Shown in pieces: positions 38,440 through 50,705 of a stretch of 64,000 nucleotides of DNA. The notes under the pieces were generated by a model. That model did not search any database and was not told the origin of the DNA. It saw nothing but the letters and a program-made list of their open reading frames with translations. Origin of the DNA: Kudoa neothunni. Its lineage: Eukaryota; Cnidaria. The stretch lies in the NCBI GenBank assembly GCA_964304625.1, contig OZ199839.1, positions 2,170,001 through 2,234,000 on the forward strand. The letters are read 5' to 3'. A program made the translations under genes and the position numbers. Position 1 is the first letter of the stretch, and each line of letters begins with the position of its first letter.

Positions 38440-41400
38440 GGTTGAGATTGTCATATTTGAGCAGAAATGTTGATATTTTTTAAGGGGTTAACTTTATGAC
38501 TTTTAAGAATAACTATATTTTTGCATTGTATAAATATTAAGTATTTATTCCTCAAATAAACAGTTCAAACATGATTTTTTTAAGTAGCTGATTAAAGGTG
38601 AAATGTTTCATCAATCACTTCTAATTGATTTTAACTTATAATTTTTAATTAAGGAAAAAAAGACTCCTTATTTTAAAAATTCCAAATTAATCGCTTAAAT
38701 TAAAAATAGGCTTTATTAAAATATTTGATATTTAATTGATTAATATGTTTTGTTACTAACTGTAAAAGAGATAAATTTGATTTTATAAATAAATAATTAC
38801 TAACAGACAATAGTAATATTTTATCGTTTAAGTTATCCTAATAATTTATAGTGTTTTACATAAATATATTTAATTTTAACTATTTTATGTTGTTTCTATG
38901 AAGATAATCAGATTAAGCGGTAATATAAAATTTTTTTATCAACAGCTATATCATAATTTTAGTCTAAAAATAATTCTTAATACAACGTATATTAAACCAT
39001 GGCAAAAATTCCTAATTTGAAACCAAAATATATAAAGGTCATAAATATTAAAGGGGGACTAAATACTACTTAGGTGATCGAATTATATTGTTTAATTCCA
39101 AAAACTTTCGAATGCTTTTGATGATTAATATTCAAATTAATAGAAAAAAAATTCATTAGTAAATGGGTGAGTGTTCCATATACCCGGTATATCTCCTAAT
39201 TAATAACAAACAATCAAACCTCTTTCTTGTTTAATATCCTCAAATAACCAGTTTCTGATTTTCAAAGTAAAAATCAAATAAGTATATCAGAAGTATGTGT
39301 TAGAAAACACGTTAATCTCCAAAAATACTGCTATGTCGGGACAGTGAATTGTAATGAACTAGAAGCAAGGCACTAAATTTTCTTATTCTGGGATCAAAAT
39401 GATTTATTTTATAGTTAATTTCTGGCCTTAACTAGAAAATGGGGATATAAAATAAAAATCCTTTCCAAAATAATGTGGAAAATTAGGTTTATTACTAAAT
39501 TTAACTTTCAATTATTGGTTTTTATCTTTAACGTAAAATTGATATTAATTGTACGTAATACCAATGTATCAGTTTTTTTCGATTTTGAAAATTCTCAAAT
39601 ACTCCTTATATCATCAATATCAATTTATGCCTAAGAAAAAGCATAAAGTAATTAATAGATAGAATATTTCGTGGATATCTACAAAGTTTGTCTTGAATCC
39701 ATTTATTTATTCATAATTCTTAAGAATAATACACGTTTCATATTTTAATTGGGAATTCGTTAATTTATCCGATTCATAATATTTGTTCATTTTTAATTAC
39801 CTTTTATTTTTAACTTGTGTTATTATTTCGTTCCATACAAAATAAATATGTTATTTATTATTATTATCATTCAAATTAATTTTTTTTATATTTAATTGTA
39901 AAAGTTTAAATAAATTAAGCATGAATTTTATTGTAATATTCATGATTTAATTATTCTGAAGAAATAAATTTAAACATAAATTTTTCATGTAAAATATGTA
40001 TTTAAATGCAAATATTTATTTAAATTACAAAATTTGTAATATAATATTCAAACCAATGGTTTAACCTTCCGCTTGAACTCATATCAAGCACATTCCGAGT
40101 AAAAGTGTGTTCATTAGGACCATGGAACCCAGAGTTTTATTTTTTTTGTTTATACAAGTTTTGCTATTCGTCCTAAAAATATTGGAGAACAAAATCAAAA
40201 GAATTCATCGTTAATTCTGCGTTATATTATTTTTTAAATTAGACGTGTGATTGTACAAAATATCCATTTAAAGCGTAAATCGCTTACCTCGTAGGACTGA
40301 GTTTTATTATCTAAGATAAATCATAAAAATGCAACGAGTAACAATAAAAGTTATTTTTATAATAATAAATGTTTAAATTTGTTGATCCATTTAATATATC
40401 AAACTAAATATCCACCAAAATTGATTCAAAAGAAAAGCTCAATGATTCATAATTCCCCCATCATATCAATTACTGGCCACTTTATTATAGTATAGATAAA
40501 AACGATTACAGAAACAATTTTATTACAAACTCAAAGTAATATTTTGTAGTAATAATACATACTATAAATATAAATTTACCCTAAAACTTATAATACAATA
40601 TATTATATCAAATTTAAAAATAATCAAACTAGATATATAACAAAAATGAAAAAAACTTATGCTATCAATTCATTGTGTTATATAAACAGTCATGCCCCGA
40701 AGAACATTAATCATATTTTCCACATGTATCTTGGTTTTGTTGATCAACCTAAATTTCTCAAATTTTGTCTTTATCGATGACTGAATCAACATAACCAATA
40801 AAAAACGTCTTTTTCAAAGGCATATTCGTCAGAATCATTTACGTATAAAAGACTTGATACATGTTGTGTTTAATTCTAGTGTTATCATTATTTCACTCCA
40901 TAAAAATCCGTAATTGTTTAAACAATGAAGATTTCAACATACGCATAAGTGTGGGAGAGAAAAGTTTTTTGAATTTTATTTTAAGTGTAACTATTAAATT
41001 ACATCTATATTTTGAAAACTAACGTATTATATTAAATGTATTTAAAATATTAAACTAAAACCTAGAATTAGAATGGATCCCATTTTACTTTAGAGTCAGA
41101 GGTGTTCTAATTATAACTTAATTTAATAACACCGTAAGTAAATCTCTCAACACAATTCTGAATAGATTAATATATAATAATGGATTATCAAAAATAGAAA
41201 ATCTGTTGACTGACGGCTTTTTGTGAATAGTGCACCAAAAATCGTTTGAGGTCCAAACGGACCCCATTATACTCAATAGATTAATTTAAAATTATTTTAT
41301 CGGTTTCTTAGGTGAATAATAGAAAACCTATGACTAACCAACGTTTAGATGCTACACAAATATTAATTTTTATTTTGTAAGAATGTTAAAAATAAATTGA

Positions 41401-41952
41401 AATCTGACTTCGAAGTTTTTATAAAGTTATAAAAAACGAATAATAGCGTGAAAATTGCTACAAACCAATAGTATTGAATATTTAACTATCATTAGACTCG
41501 ATTCAAATATGAGCGTTGATAGGCTTCTGTAAACTAAAAAGTTAAATTAATTTTGAATGTTTATTAAACATAAAATCACAATTAATTGAATAAAATTCAA
41601 ATAAGGGTATATTATTTATTTAACTGGTAGCATTTAATTCGAACCTGAATAAGATAAGAGGCAAGGTTAGGTCGTGGTTGAAGAATTTATTATATACATC
41701 CCTATTTAATTTTATATCATTAAGGGTTTCCATACTGAATAAGAATAGAAATCCATATCATACCGTTAATGCATTTTAAACCACAAATGTGAGCAGAACA
41801 AAGCAAGAAACTTTAATTCTCTTACATGATATACCAACATTCAAAGAAAAATACAATAATCTTATCTAAGTTTAAATGTATATAAAAATACTACAGGTTG
41901 TATTTAATTTTTCTTTTTCGATTTAACAGGTTTTTGTTTGGGAGGCTCTTGT
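38440..41952. other. Gene desert
   Basis: About 3.5 kb of very AT-rich DNA with no coding I can support. It contains the second copy of an old repeat (40677-40862, paired with 28796-28990) and a GAGGTCCAAACGGACCCC palindrome near 41247. Confidence 0.45.
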
Positions 41953-43803
41953 TTACGCTTTAAATAGTAACAGATAATTAAATTCACAACCACCTAACAA
42001 ATCTACATTGTATAATATAGCCAAAGGATCGTCTTCTTCTAAGATAGTCCCACCAATATCAAAGCTGTTATTGGCATGCTGACGGTTAGAATAAAGTATC
42101 GAAGAGAAAGCTGATTTTCTTCGCCTACTCAGATAAATTACAATTATTCATGAATAAAACAAGTTACAGGTGGGATTTTGAAGATGAAACGTCACTATTG
42201 ATTGACGTACTAGGGAAACATTTGGCGTTGCCGAACCCCCTGGATGAGGTTGACATTTTCCGACGCTCGATGGGGTAATCTGGATTTTTCATTTGTTCCA
42301 CAGTGTTTTTCAACTTACAAACATATCTCACGAGGGTGTCTTTCTATAGTTAATAATAAAATTAATGGACTATTAATTCAACTCATTGATTCATCCATCA
42401 ATAAATCAACATTCAAACAAATACCGGTAAACTTAGTAACTCCATTGGATCGCCAATGTTACTCACATCGAAAAGCTCACCTCTATTGACGATACTTGAA
42501 TTCATATCGTTATACGTAATTGATTGATTAACTGAAAAGTTGTCCCTGTTTGTTACAGAATCCATGTTTGACACTGTGGAGGGAGAGCCCGTAAAATATC
42601 CACTTCGTCGATCGATTATATTCGAATGTGAAACTGAACCAATTACGCTGGATTTTCTTGGTTTAGCATGATTGGAGTGAAGGTTGTAGCTGTCATCTTT
42701 CACGTATGTGTCGAAAGTTGATTTTTTATACAGGGTTTTTTGTAGGGGTTCGTAAGAATCAAAAACTTCGCTATTTACACTGGCATTTGGATTGGCACAG
42801 TTATTATGTTTGAAATCATCCCCATCCGAATCAAAATGATCATCGTAGTTTTCATTAGATATCAATGGTTTCAATTTGCGTTGTTCTGGTATGTTATCGG
42901 CAAATGTACTTGAGGAAGTGTTTCTTCTTACTTTTGAGGTTTTGGAGAGGTCTGGTGAAGTGTTAGTGGCTGTAGGAGTTGACTTGTTGGTGTCTGTACA
43001 AAGGGCTGACACGCTGACACTCATTCTATCCTGGTCATGAAGCATAAGGTGGTTGCCAACTTTTAGGCACGAATTGGAAAAAGATAACATGTGAAAATAG
43101 CTGTTCAAGTCGAGGAAATCACAAAAAGGTCCATTGATATATTCTTTATCGGCGAACGAACTTGAACCTTCGAAATGGTTGAGATGATCAGAACTCTCGC
43201 CGTGACCTCTCTCGACACCGACAATATGTCCAATGCTTGAGGTGCTAAATGTTTTGACGTGTTTACTTTTATGCTCATGACGAGCATCATCCTTAGAAAG
43301 GATATTTGAGGTGGATTTCCGCGAAGGATTCACATTATTATGTCCTTCATTTCTCTTGAGAATTTGTCTAGGAATGTTTTTGTATTTGTTAAATATATCC
43401 TTGAATTTGGTTTGTTGCTGCTTCTCCTCGCATAAACTGTCGGTGTCAGCCTTGATGGATTGGTTGGATGCTTTGACAATGTTTTTATCGATCTCACCTG
43501 AAGTAAGATGAGATCCAACTTCGCCGTTCATTTCATCCTCATTATTTACGTCGTATCCACTACAAACATGATATTAAATATATCAAATTATGTTGATTGT
43601 AACTGAATTTTGTTGAATAAAAATACATTCTTTCTCGAACCGCATCAAACAATTTCGCAATCTCTAAAACACCAAGTTTAAGCACAATCATGACTGATAT
43701 CATCGTTAAAAATACTATCTTCTGGAAACTTCGAAATGGAAAATGTGCAAGTTTTACCTTCAACCTGCACTTCTTTGGTCAAATATGGGTTAAGCCCAAT
43801 CAT
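41953..43803 (-). CDS. Unrecognised 542-residue protein, Ser/Asn-rich middle
   Basis: Five minus-strand exons join in phase: 43803-43695, 43663-43627, 43559-42425, 42343-42168 and 42124-41953 (1629 bases, 542 codons plus stop). Introns are 31, 67, 81 and 43 bp. I do not recognise the family. The N-terminus (about residues 1-55) looks compact and folded (TCTFSISKFPEDSIF, KIAKLFDAVRERIGYD). Residues 60-420 are polar, rich in Ser, Asn and Asp, and probably disordered. Residues 425-450 (MELLSLPKDTLVRYVCKLK) look like a short amphipathic or coiled-coil helix. A basic RRKSAFSSIL segment and an acidic LEEDDPLAILYNVDLL stretch follow. No signal peptide or membrane span is seen. The 31-bp first intron is the weakest part of the model; the other junctions are good. 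A phospho-regulated adaptor would fit, but that is only a guess. Confidence 0.62.
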
Positions 43804-45425
43804 AGTGAACTATGAATAATTCAATGTCGAAATACCTTCGTGATAATCTCGCTTAATGTCAGTTCTAACTATGGCGATTATTCTAAAAATAACACAAATC
43901 TCAAGCACACGAAGTTTAATTTTATTCTGGAAAATTAGAAATGTAATTTTTAATTTATTATTTTATAGAAACACTTTGAGTTGTAAAAATGGTTGATTAT
44001 AACTTGAATGCGATATTTCACACCTATTTTGGTGATATTTTCCAACTGATTACAAGTGTCTTATATATACTAGGAGACAATTAACATAACTGAAAGAGGT
44101 TTAATCAAAAATTGAACATTTTGGATTAATCCGAGAATTGTTACGATCTGTAACGATTTATAAAATACTGATTTATTTCTTTATTTTGCGCCAAATTCGA
44201 CGTGTTAATAAATATTCAGTCATTATATGAGTATAGCATTCAATGTATTCCATTTCGAGTTGCCAAAATTATCACTCTGGTCCCATTTTCTTGAACCGCA
44301 AACTGAATAAGGATTAGACGACATATCATCATACTTAGACAGCAATTATACTATTCGGATTTAGAGTTTCATTGCAGAAATAACCCACATACTGAATACA
44401 AATTTTAATGGTATCGTAGTTCTTTGAATAAATTGAGAAAATGATGATTAGAGCGTTCAGTGGTGTGATAAGGAGATGGGCTTAAAAATTTCTTAATAAA
44501 TCTAATTTTCAAAATTTCATGAATTTGTTATAAATCATAAATATGTTTAATTTGAAATGTACGGCAAAATATAAGATAAAACTTATCATTAAGCGCCATT
44601 TGTTGGATATTCCATTTTTAATAATTTAAAACAACACCCTCTAAATAAAAACTAATATGGTGATTTGGCGGCTCTCCTTATTTAGAGGAATATATGGAAG
44701 TTATAAGTTTTTTTTATTCAAGAAATATTGATATAGGACTAGCGAGTTTTGAACCACAATGCTGATAAAATTGTATCATTTTCTAGTTACAAGATTTTTA
44801 ATTCGTTAGCACGTCCACTCTTGGATGGAATATCTCGAGAGCCTTCAAATAATAAAATTCTTCCTAATTTAGGGTATAATTCATGTTTAACCATAATTTC
44901 TTATATTATACCAGAATGCTACATTCTTTTAGTATCATTATAGCAGAAATTTAATTTTAAATTCTGAGACGAAAATCTGATTTTCCTTATATCTTGTGAT
45001 ATCATTACTTTTCAATTAATATCTGAATATTTTATATTTTCATTTAATTTGTTTTATTATGATTATCCTATTCAATGGGTCATTATGGGATGGCGACACT
45101 TTATGTCTTCAGGATCAAACCGCGTTAGATATAAATTAAGGTACACATTTGCGCCCCAAAACATATATAACATAAAAATTTTGAATTATACATATTTCAG
45201 AGAAGATTTACATTACACTATTAAAATATTACATAACTTATCTTAATCTGCGTGAGTCCTCAAAATGTATATATGGCGTGAGAATGTGTTTAGGTATCAG
45301 GGTAGATAATGGTGATCACAGCCTATTTAAAAATTGTAAACGTAATTAAAAATATTATTTAAGAAAAGAGGCTAGTTTTAAATTTTAAATATAAAATTTA
45401 TACAAAATATTTTCCTAAGATGATT
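43804..45425. other. No supported gene
   Basis: AT-rich. A 64-codon open frame at 44749-44943 shows no family features and is likely chance. Confidence 0.45.
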
Positions 45426-45827
45426 TTAATTCATCATCACATTTTCACCTAAGAGAGACAATAATGTAACACGGGACTTGATTACATCCACAATAATAAG
45501 AGAACTGAAGATATTTGTAAGAGATCTTATCGCATCAAAATCGGATGGGGATTTATCCAAGATTATTTGTCCCGAGAAAATAGTTCGAATAAACGTAATT
45601 GTCACACGAAAATGGAAATAATGCTGTATTTCAAATGTTATAAGATTAGCAGTACCAGATGATTGGAGAAATCGATTGGTACTGCGGAATCTGTTTAAGA
45701 ATTCCCACATTATGAAACAGAGAATTGTTGAAAAAATCATAGTTGGTGATATCAGAGAAAACACAACTATTTGAGCGACTAAAATCGTTTTACCAACTTT
45801 GGATTTATTCGCAGCATTGGTATTCAT
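45426..45827 (-). CDS. Hypothetical single-span membrane protein
   Basis: Open frame of 133 codons from the ATG at 45827. Its first third contains a long hydrophobic run (TILVAQIVVFSLISPTMIF continuing to FIMWEF) that would span a membrane once, perhaps twice. The rest is mixed, ending LLGENVMMN. I do not recognise the family. A GCGCAAGCGC site lies about 350 bases upstream (46175), in the position seen at other genes. It could be one exon of a larger gene or chance coding. Confidence 0.35.
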   Translation of the reverse strand: MNTNAANKSKVGKTILVAQIVVFSLISPTMIFSTILCFIMWEFLNRFRSTNRFLQSSGTANLITFEIQHYFHFRVTITFIRTIFSGQIILDKSPSDFDAIRSLTNIFSSLIIVDVIKSRVTLLSLLGENVMMN

Positions 45828-46174
45828 AAAAGACACTGTGTTCTACCCCAATACGTACGTACTAATAGGATTTAAGTAAATTCGGGATCTTCAAACATAT
45901 GTTCAACAATATTCTAAATAAAACTCAAGAAACCTTACCTAATATCATTAATGGGTTTTTATCCCACGTATTAAGTTAAATGTACTCATAAAAAGAAAGT
46001 GGTTATTGACACAGTAAATAATTTTCAGACAGTAGTTTTGATTTTATCGATTTAATTCTGACACACTAGTTCTCTCTTAGCGACCCGAAATAATTAAATA
46101 TAATATATTCTAAAAAAATGTAATTTGTATACAACAGCTTGTGCACAAGAGTTGCTAGAATTCAAAATTTCTAA

Positions 46175-46185
46175 TGCGCAAGCGC
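46175..46185. promoter_or_regulatory. NRF1-like palindrome
   Basis: TGCGCAAGCGC in AT-rich DNA between the minus-strand frame at 45.8 kb and a short plus-strand frame starting near 46292 (EFLPHFWHNPIIVRVYKSNV). Which of them it serves, if either, is unclear. Confidence 0.35.
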
Positions 46186-46469
46186 CAACACCATTTTAAG
46201 TTAAGATATATCGTGTAAAAATACCCTCTGCCTTATTTATTTTCCTCATTTCAATTATATATTTCTAATATTTATTATTTTAAAAATTATGATGGATTGT
46301 TCAAGAAACAAAATAATCAAGCATAATAATGACGAATTCTTGCCGCATTTTTGGCATAATCCGATTATTGTGAGAGTATACAAATCGAACGTATAGCTTA
46401 GGGTCTGGTATAAACAATTAAATCCACTTATTTTGGTGCATCCATATTTTCAACATTTATTGCTTAACA

Positions 46470-48780
46470 GTATTTGGGGTTAAGGCGATTCGTTTTCGGT
46501 TATTTCTAAGACGATTTTCGATTTTGTAGATAATTTTTTCAATTATCAATGTTAACTTTTGTGCGCGCAAAAAAATATAAAAATATGATGGAATAAAATC
46601 TTATTTTAGTTATTCTTTGTTTAAAAATACTCTTTAAATCCAAATTTTTAATTGTTTTACAATAGAATTATATTATTTATTAGTTTTTATTGTTTTAATT
46701 AATTTTATTATTTAAAATTGTTTATTATTACCTCTAAAAACGATTGTAAATATTTTAAGATTAAATTCTTTAAAACGCACTATGAAAAATTCTATAGTTC
46801 AAATTTCAATTTAGTTATTTTTATTTTCATAAATGAACACAATGGTTTCAAGTTTCGAGTCGCTCAGTTTTGTTGTCAACGGGAAAATAACGCGGTTGCA
46901 TAGGGAGACACATCTTTCTGGGTCAATACTCGTAGGTCTTATGTTAGAATGAGTTTTATGAACCATTTCTAAACGATCTGACATCACATCGTGATTAACA
47001 AAATCGGTAATTTCGTTGGAATCCGAATAATATTTTGACTTTTTTGGGCTGGTCACGTAATTTATCAAATCGTCTAAATCCATATCAGCTTCGGAAGGTT
47101 CATAGGTGGGGATTTGATCATTCGGTTCATTCAAATTAATTTCTTGTAGTTCAAAATTTGGCGGTCTTCCGTAGAGTAAACTCTTTTCACGAATGTTTGA
47201 ATCGAAGCTTAAAAACATTAATATATCAGACAAAATAATGCGTCGTTCAAAGTAGCGTTCGATAAATTTCATTTTTAAATTTTCTGAAAAGGTTCCGTCA
47301 ATAAGCGAGAGATCCTCAACTGTGTTGGTTAGTATGAAGTCACAATGTGCAAGATTTATTTGTGATTCTGAAAGTTTGAGAGCGGTGCGATACACAATTT
47401 CCAGGCATGATGTTAATTCCTTAAAATTCAGTCATTTTTACAATATCTTTATAGATAATTACATTGACCAAATAATTTCATCTTTATCGGTCAGTAAATC
47501 CTTTCCAAAATCATGTAAGCGCCTTCGATAACCTCAAACATTTTCACAAATTTAACTAACATATCGTAACAATTTGACCATCGTGTCACACAATCGATAT
47601 TCGGTGATAGGTATTTAATGTCTTTTCGTTCACATGATTTTCTCAATGTGTCGGAGGCCAATCCAGATCTAGATCTTGAAGTGACTAACAATTGATCTCA
47701 ACCGAGATAACAATATCTAAGAAACTTGGTACAAAGACAAATTCTTGGTCGTCAGTTATAGTTTCGATATTTTTTGGCATCTGGCCACAAGCTTCTTACA
47801 TTGTGTCTTTTACAGCTATACTTTAATGTAGGTTTTTCAATTAATAACTCAATTACCTAAAGTTATTCCATGAAGCATGCACTTAATCTGCTGGAAGCCC
47901 AACTCAAAAGTGCATTTTGCCATGCTCCATCGGTACACATAAATAAGGACGTAACGACAAATTTCGAAGGCTGGTTTTTGATTAATGATGTCAATTCTAC
48001 GCCTGTACAGTGTACATTGTACACCTTTCGATGACTCTAACAACCCCGAGTGAAATTTTTTTGTCCTCGACATACGCTTGAATATTAAGAAATCGCTTTT
48101 TCGAACTTGATGTCCACTCATCAGAACAGAGTGCAGGTCTTGAATTGGCACCGGAAAAATTATTTATCTTGCTCACCATAGATGCTTCTACTTTTACGCA
48201 AGAACCGAAAATTTCATCATAATATACTGGGATCTCTTTATTATAATTTTTTTTAACAAGCGTCTTATGGTGGTACCTTTTGCAATTTTGGAAATAGGAA
48301 TATTGTGAATCGCGACTAATTTGGAAATATCGCTCTCCAGGTTAAAATCCCAAAGACTTATTCTCGCAAAACTTTCAATAACGGGTTGTATTTGTATGCT
48401 TCTAAATTTCGATAGAAAAATATCAGCGATTGCAATAACTTATTTTTTGAATCGATCCCATGTACTTTAGCGTATGCATGCAATGTATTAGTTGAACCTT
48501 TTTTGCACATAAGTATTGCATCATATTTGTTACATTTTGCTTTTTCATTAGCAAGCTTAACAAAATAGCTCCAAATAGCAGCTACCATTACAGTAATAAC
48601 GAACAAAAAAACATATTCGCTGTTAAAACACGTGTCACTCTCAAAAAATGTTTGGCTCCTTTACTATCTTAAAAACGCGTTTATTTGTTTAAAATACTGC
48701 ATCAATTAATGATAGAAGCTAATTTATACTGAATAAAAAATATTTATTAAAAACCGAAACGATCTTAACCCCTAAGAGTA
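46470..48780 (-). mobile_element. hAT transposon with decayed BED-type transposase
   Basis: Ends CAGTATTTGGGGTTAAGG (left) and CTTAACCCCTAAGAGTA (right) form an inverted repeat. The flanking 8-mers TTGCTTAA and TTCATGAA agree at 5 of 8 positions, an eroded target duplication. On the minus strand, pieces of a hAT transposase appear in the right order. A BED finger remnant (IWSYFVKLANEKAKC) is at about 48600-48440. SDEWTSSSKKRFLNIQAYV is at about 48125-48050, and DCVTRWSNCYDML at about 47610-47560. The hATC dimerisation end (DPERCVSLCNRVIFPL) is at about 46925-46880. The pieces lie in different frames with stops between them and one BED cysteine is gone, so the element is dead. Confidence 0.82.
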
Positions 48781-49618
48781 TTCATGAAATAATGAACATT
48801 GCTACAATTTAGACGATTGGATTGCTTTTATGTTCCCGTAATTTTACTTTATTATCTAATCAATAATGCCTTCATACAAACTATAGAATTCGTGGAATCT
48901 TTAAAAAATTAAATTTAATTGATTTATCTATTTAGATTATTCTGATTTCTTCTTTAATGAATAATTTAAAATTCATCAAAATATATTCCTGTAGGGTACA
49001 TCAAATAAGCAGGGAAACTCAAAGTTTTCTCTCATCCAATACAAACAGAATTGATGACTAATAATTCCTTGATTACTTTTGTGTTTACTGCGATATTATA
49101 TTTGATAAAGTCTATATTTTTATAATAAAGATTCGTTAGGGCACAATAGGTATTCATAAATTACATGAGAAAAATTACAATGGGCTGTTTTTTTCCTCAA
49201 TTTTAAAATGGAAGAAGTTATTGGTACGGTAATTTTTAATCCTATATTCACCGTGCGCAAGCGCGAGCTGATTTTATTCCCGGCAACTCGTACTCACAAG
49301 CTGTGTACAGGTTTAATTTTGTATAATCTTCTTTATTTAATTATATCTTACCCGCTGCTTCATTTGTAAGGAGTGGAAAATAATGAAATTTAGTCAAAAA
49401 TAATGACAACTGAATATCATGTAATAGACACTTTCTTTGTATGCTGCTAATTAAAAAATTATTATATTACAACATTGAATCAGCAGCTGATAGCAATATT
49501 CAATTTTGTTTAATCGATTAATATAATTAACTTGTTTTAATCGTTTGATAACTTGCGCAAGCTCGGACTTTCTCTAATCTTCTGAATTAGATTAATCTCA
49601 AGTCCTCTCCTTAACAAA
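48781..49618. promoter_or_regulatory. Upstream region of the STAM-like gene
   Basis: No coding seen; in particular no VHS domain exon was found for the following SH3 gene. Two NRF1-like sites occur: GTGCGCAAGCGCG at 49253-49265 and TTGCGCAAGC at 49553-49562, the second about 57 bases before the start codon. The block after the first site (ATTCCCGGCAACTC) has a relative at 61.02-61.07 kb, so part of it may be repetitive. Confidence 0.4.
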
Positions 49619-50311
49619 ATGGAATATGAAGCACTGGTTGATTTTGAGGCTGTGGAGTCCAATGAATTAACAGTCAGAGTAGGAGATGTTATATTGGTGA
49701 CAGATACATCGTAGATTTTAGTTTAAATTGATTTGATGAATAGAATCAAATTTAGAAATGAACATTGGTGGTTTGGAAAATTGAATAACAAGGAAGGTCT
49801 CTTTCCTAGTTCGTTTGTCAAAAAATATACTCCTCAGAGTGAATTCCAACGCGTCACCGAAAAACCTGCCACTTTAAATAAGATACCAAGCAATCCTTTA
49901 CTTAACACTCATGTTATTATTGATTCTTGTTTGGAGAAATTGAAGAATATTTCGCCATCTACTTTTCTTAGTGGCACTGATAACACCGATCAACTTCGAC
50001 TTGAAGGTATGACAGATATTTGTTATTTGTCGTCGCTAATTTCGATCTTTCCTTCTAGTCAAATGTGAAGGTTTTAGACCGTTAATAACCGAACGAATTC
50101 AGCAATTATCCATGTATATGAATATAAAATTTTGATTTACATTTTTTTAAGTGAAAGTCAACAACTTTCGGCCGCCATCACAAAATACAACGAATGTATC
50201 TCCATGTATCAAAAGTAATTGTGTTTATTATAATAAGAAACTAATTTTTTTCTAAGGTCTACTATGGAAAATTATCAAGGAGGTCCTAATCCCTATCCAA
50301 GACCAATGTAA
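49619..50311 (+). CDS. STAM-like adaptor: SH3 plus GAT-type helical region, no VHS
   Basis: Relative of STAM/Hse1, the ESCRT-0 partner of Hrs in endosomal sorting of ubiquitinated cargo. Five exons, 49619-49710, 49756-50006, 50059-50113, 50152-50214 and 50257-50311, join in phase to 171 residues; introns are 45, 52, 38 and 42 bp. Residues 1-56 are an SH3 domain (ALVDFEAVESNELTV, HWWFGKL, GLFPSSFVKKY) closest to STAM's ALYDFEAVEDNELTF and GLFPSNFV. Residues about 78-152 align without gaps to the STAM helical GAT region (LEVKCEGFRPLITERI, then AITKYNECISMYQK). A short Pro/Tyr tail ends GGPNPYPRPM. Human STAM has VHS and UIM domains before the SH3. Here the start codon (AACAAAATGG) sits directly before the SH3 and no upstream exon is seen. 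If complete, the protein should bind Hrs and SH3 ligands but not ubiquitin through VHS/UIM. Confidence 0.8.
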
Positions 50312-50705
50312 CCCTGTAGAGATGTTGTTCTGAATTGTTTTTATTTTTCCATAACGACCATCAAAATCCAGTCTTTATTTTTTACCTATTTTTATAAGAA
50401 TAATTTCTCTTGATCTATTTTTTTAACTCACAATATTGAGCATATTTCAAGAGCCTGTTCTGCGTGATGAATAAATGAAATTAATGTTTCTGGTTTTCGC
50501 GTCCAGAAAATAAATATCGGCGAGAGAAATCTGAATATTATTTATAGAATTTTTAACGCTGAGACAAATTTCATTTAACTAGGAGAAATAGACTTAAGGA
50601 AAAGCACCACAAAGGCATCAAAGTGACGAATGTGACTTCAAAAAAAATCAAAGAAGCACATAAATTACATTATCACTATTAAAACTGTTGTTATAGTCAA
50701 AGAGT
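50312..50705. other. Convergent intergenic spacer
   Basis: 394 bp between the 3' ends of the STAM-like gene and USP39. Nothing recognised. Confidence 0.5.

Noticed and set aside
43560-43763. 67-codon minus frame with a hydrophobic stretch, suggesting a membrane span
   Set aside because: It starts at TTG and runs through a likely intron. The other frame joins cleanly to the 542-residue gene.
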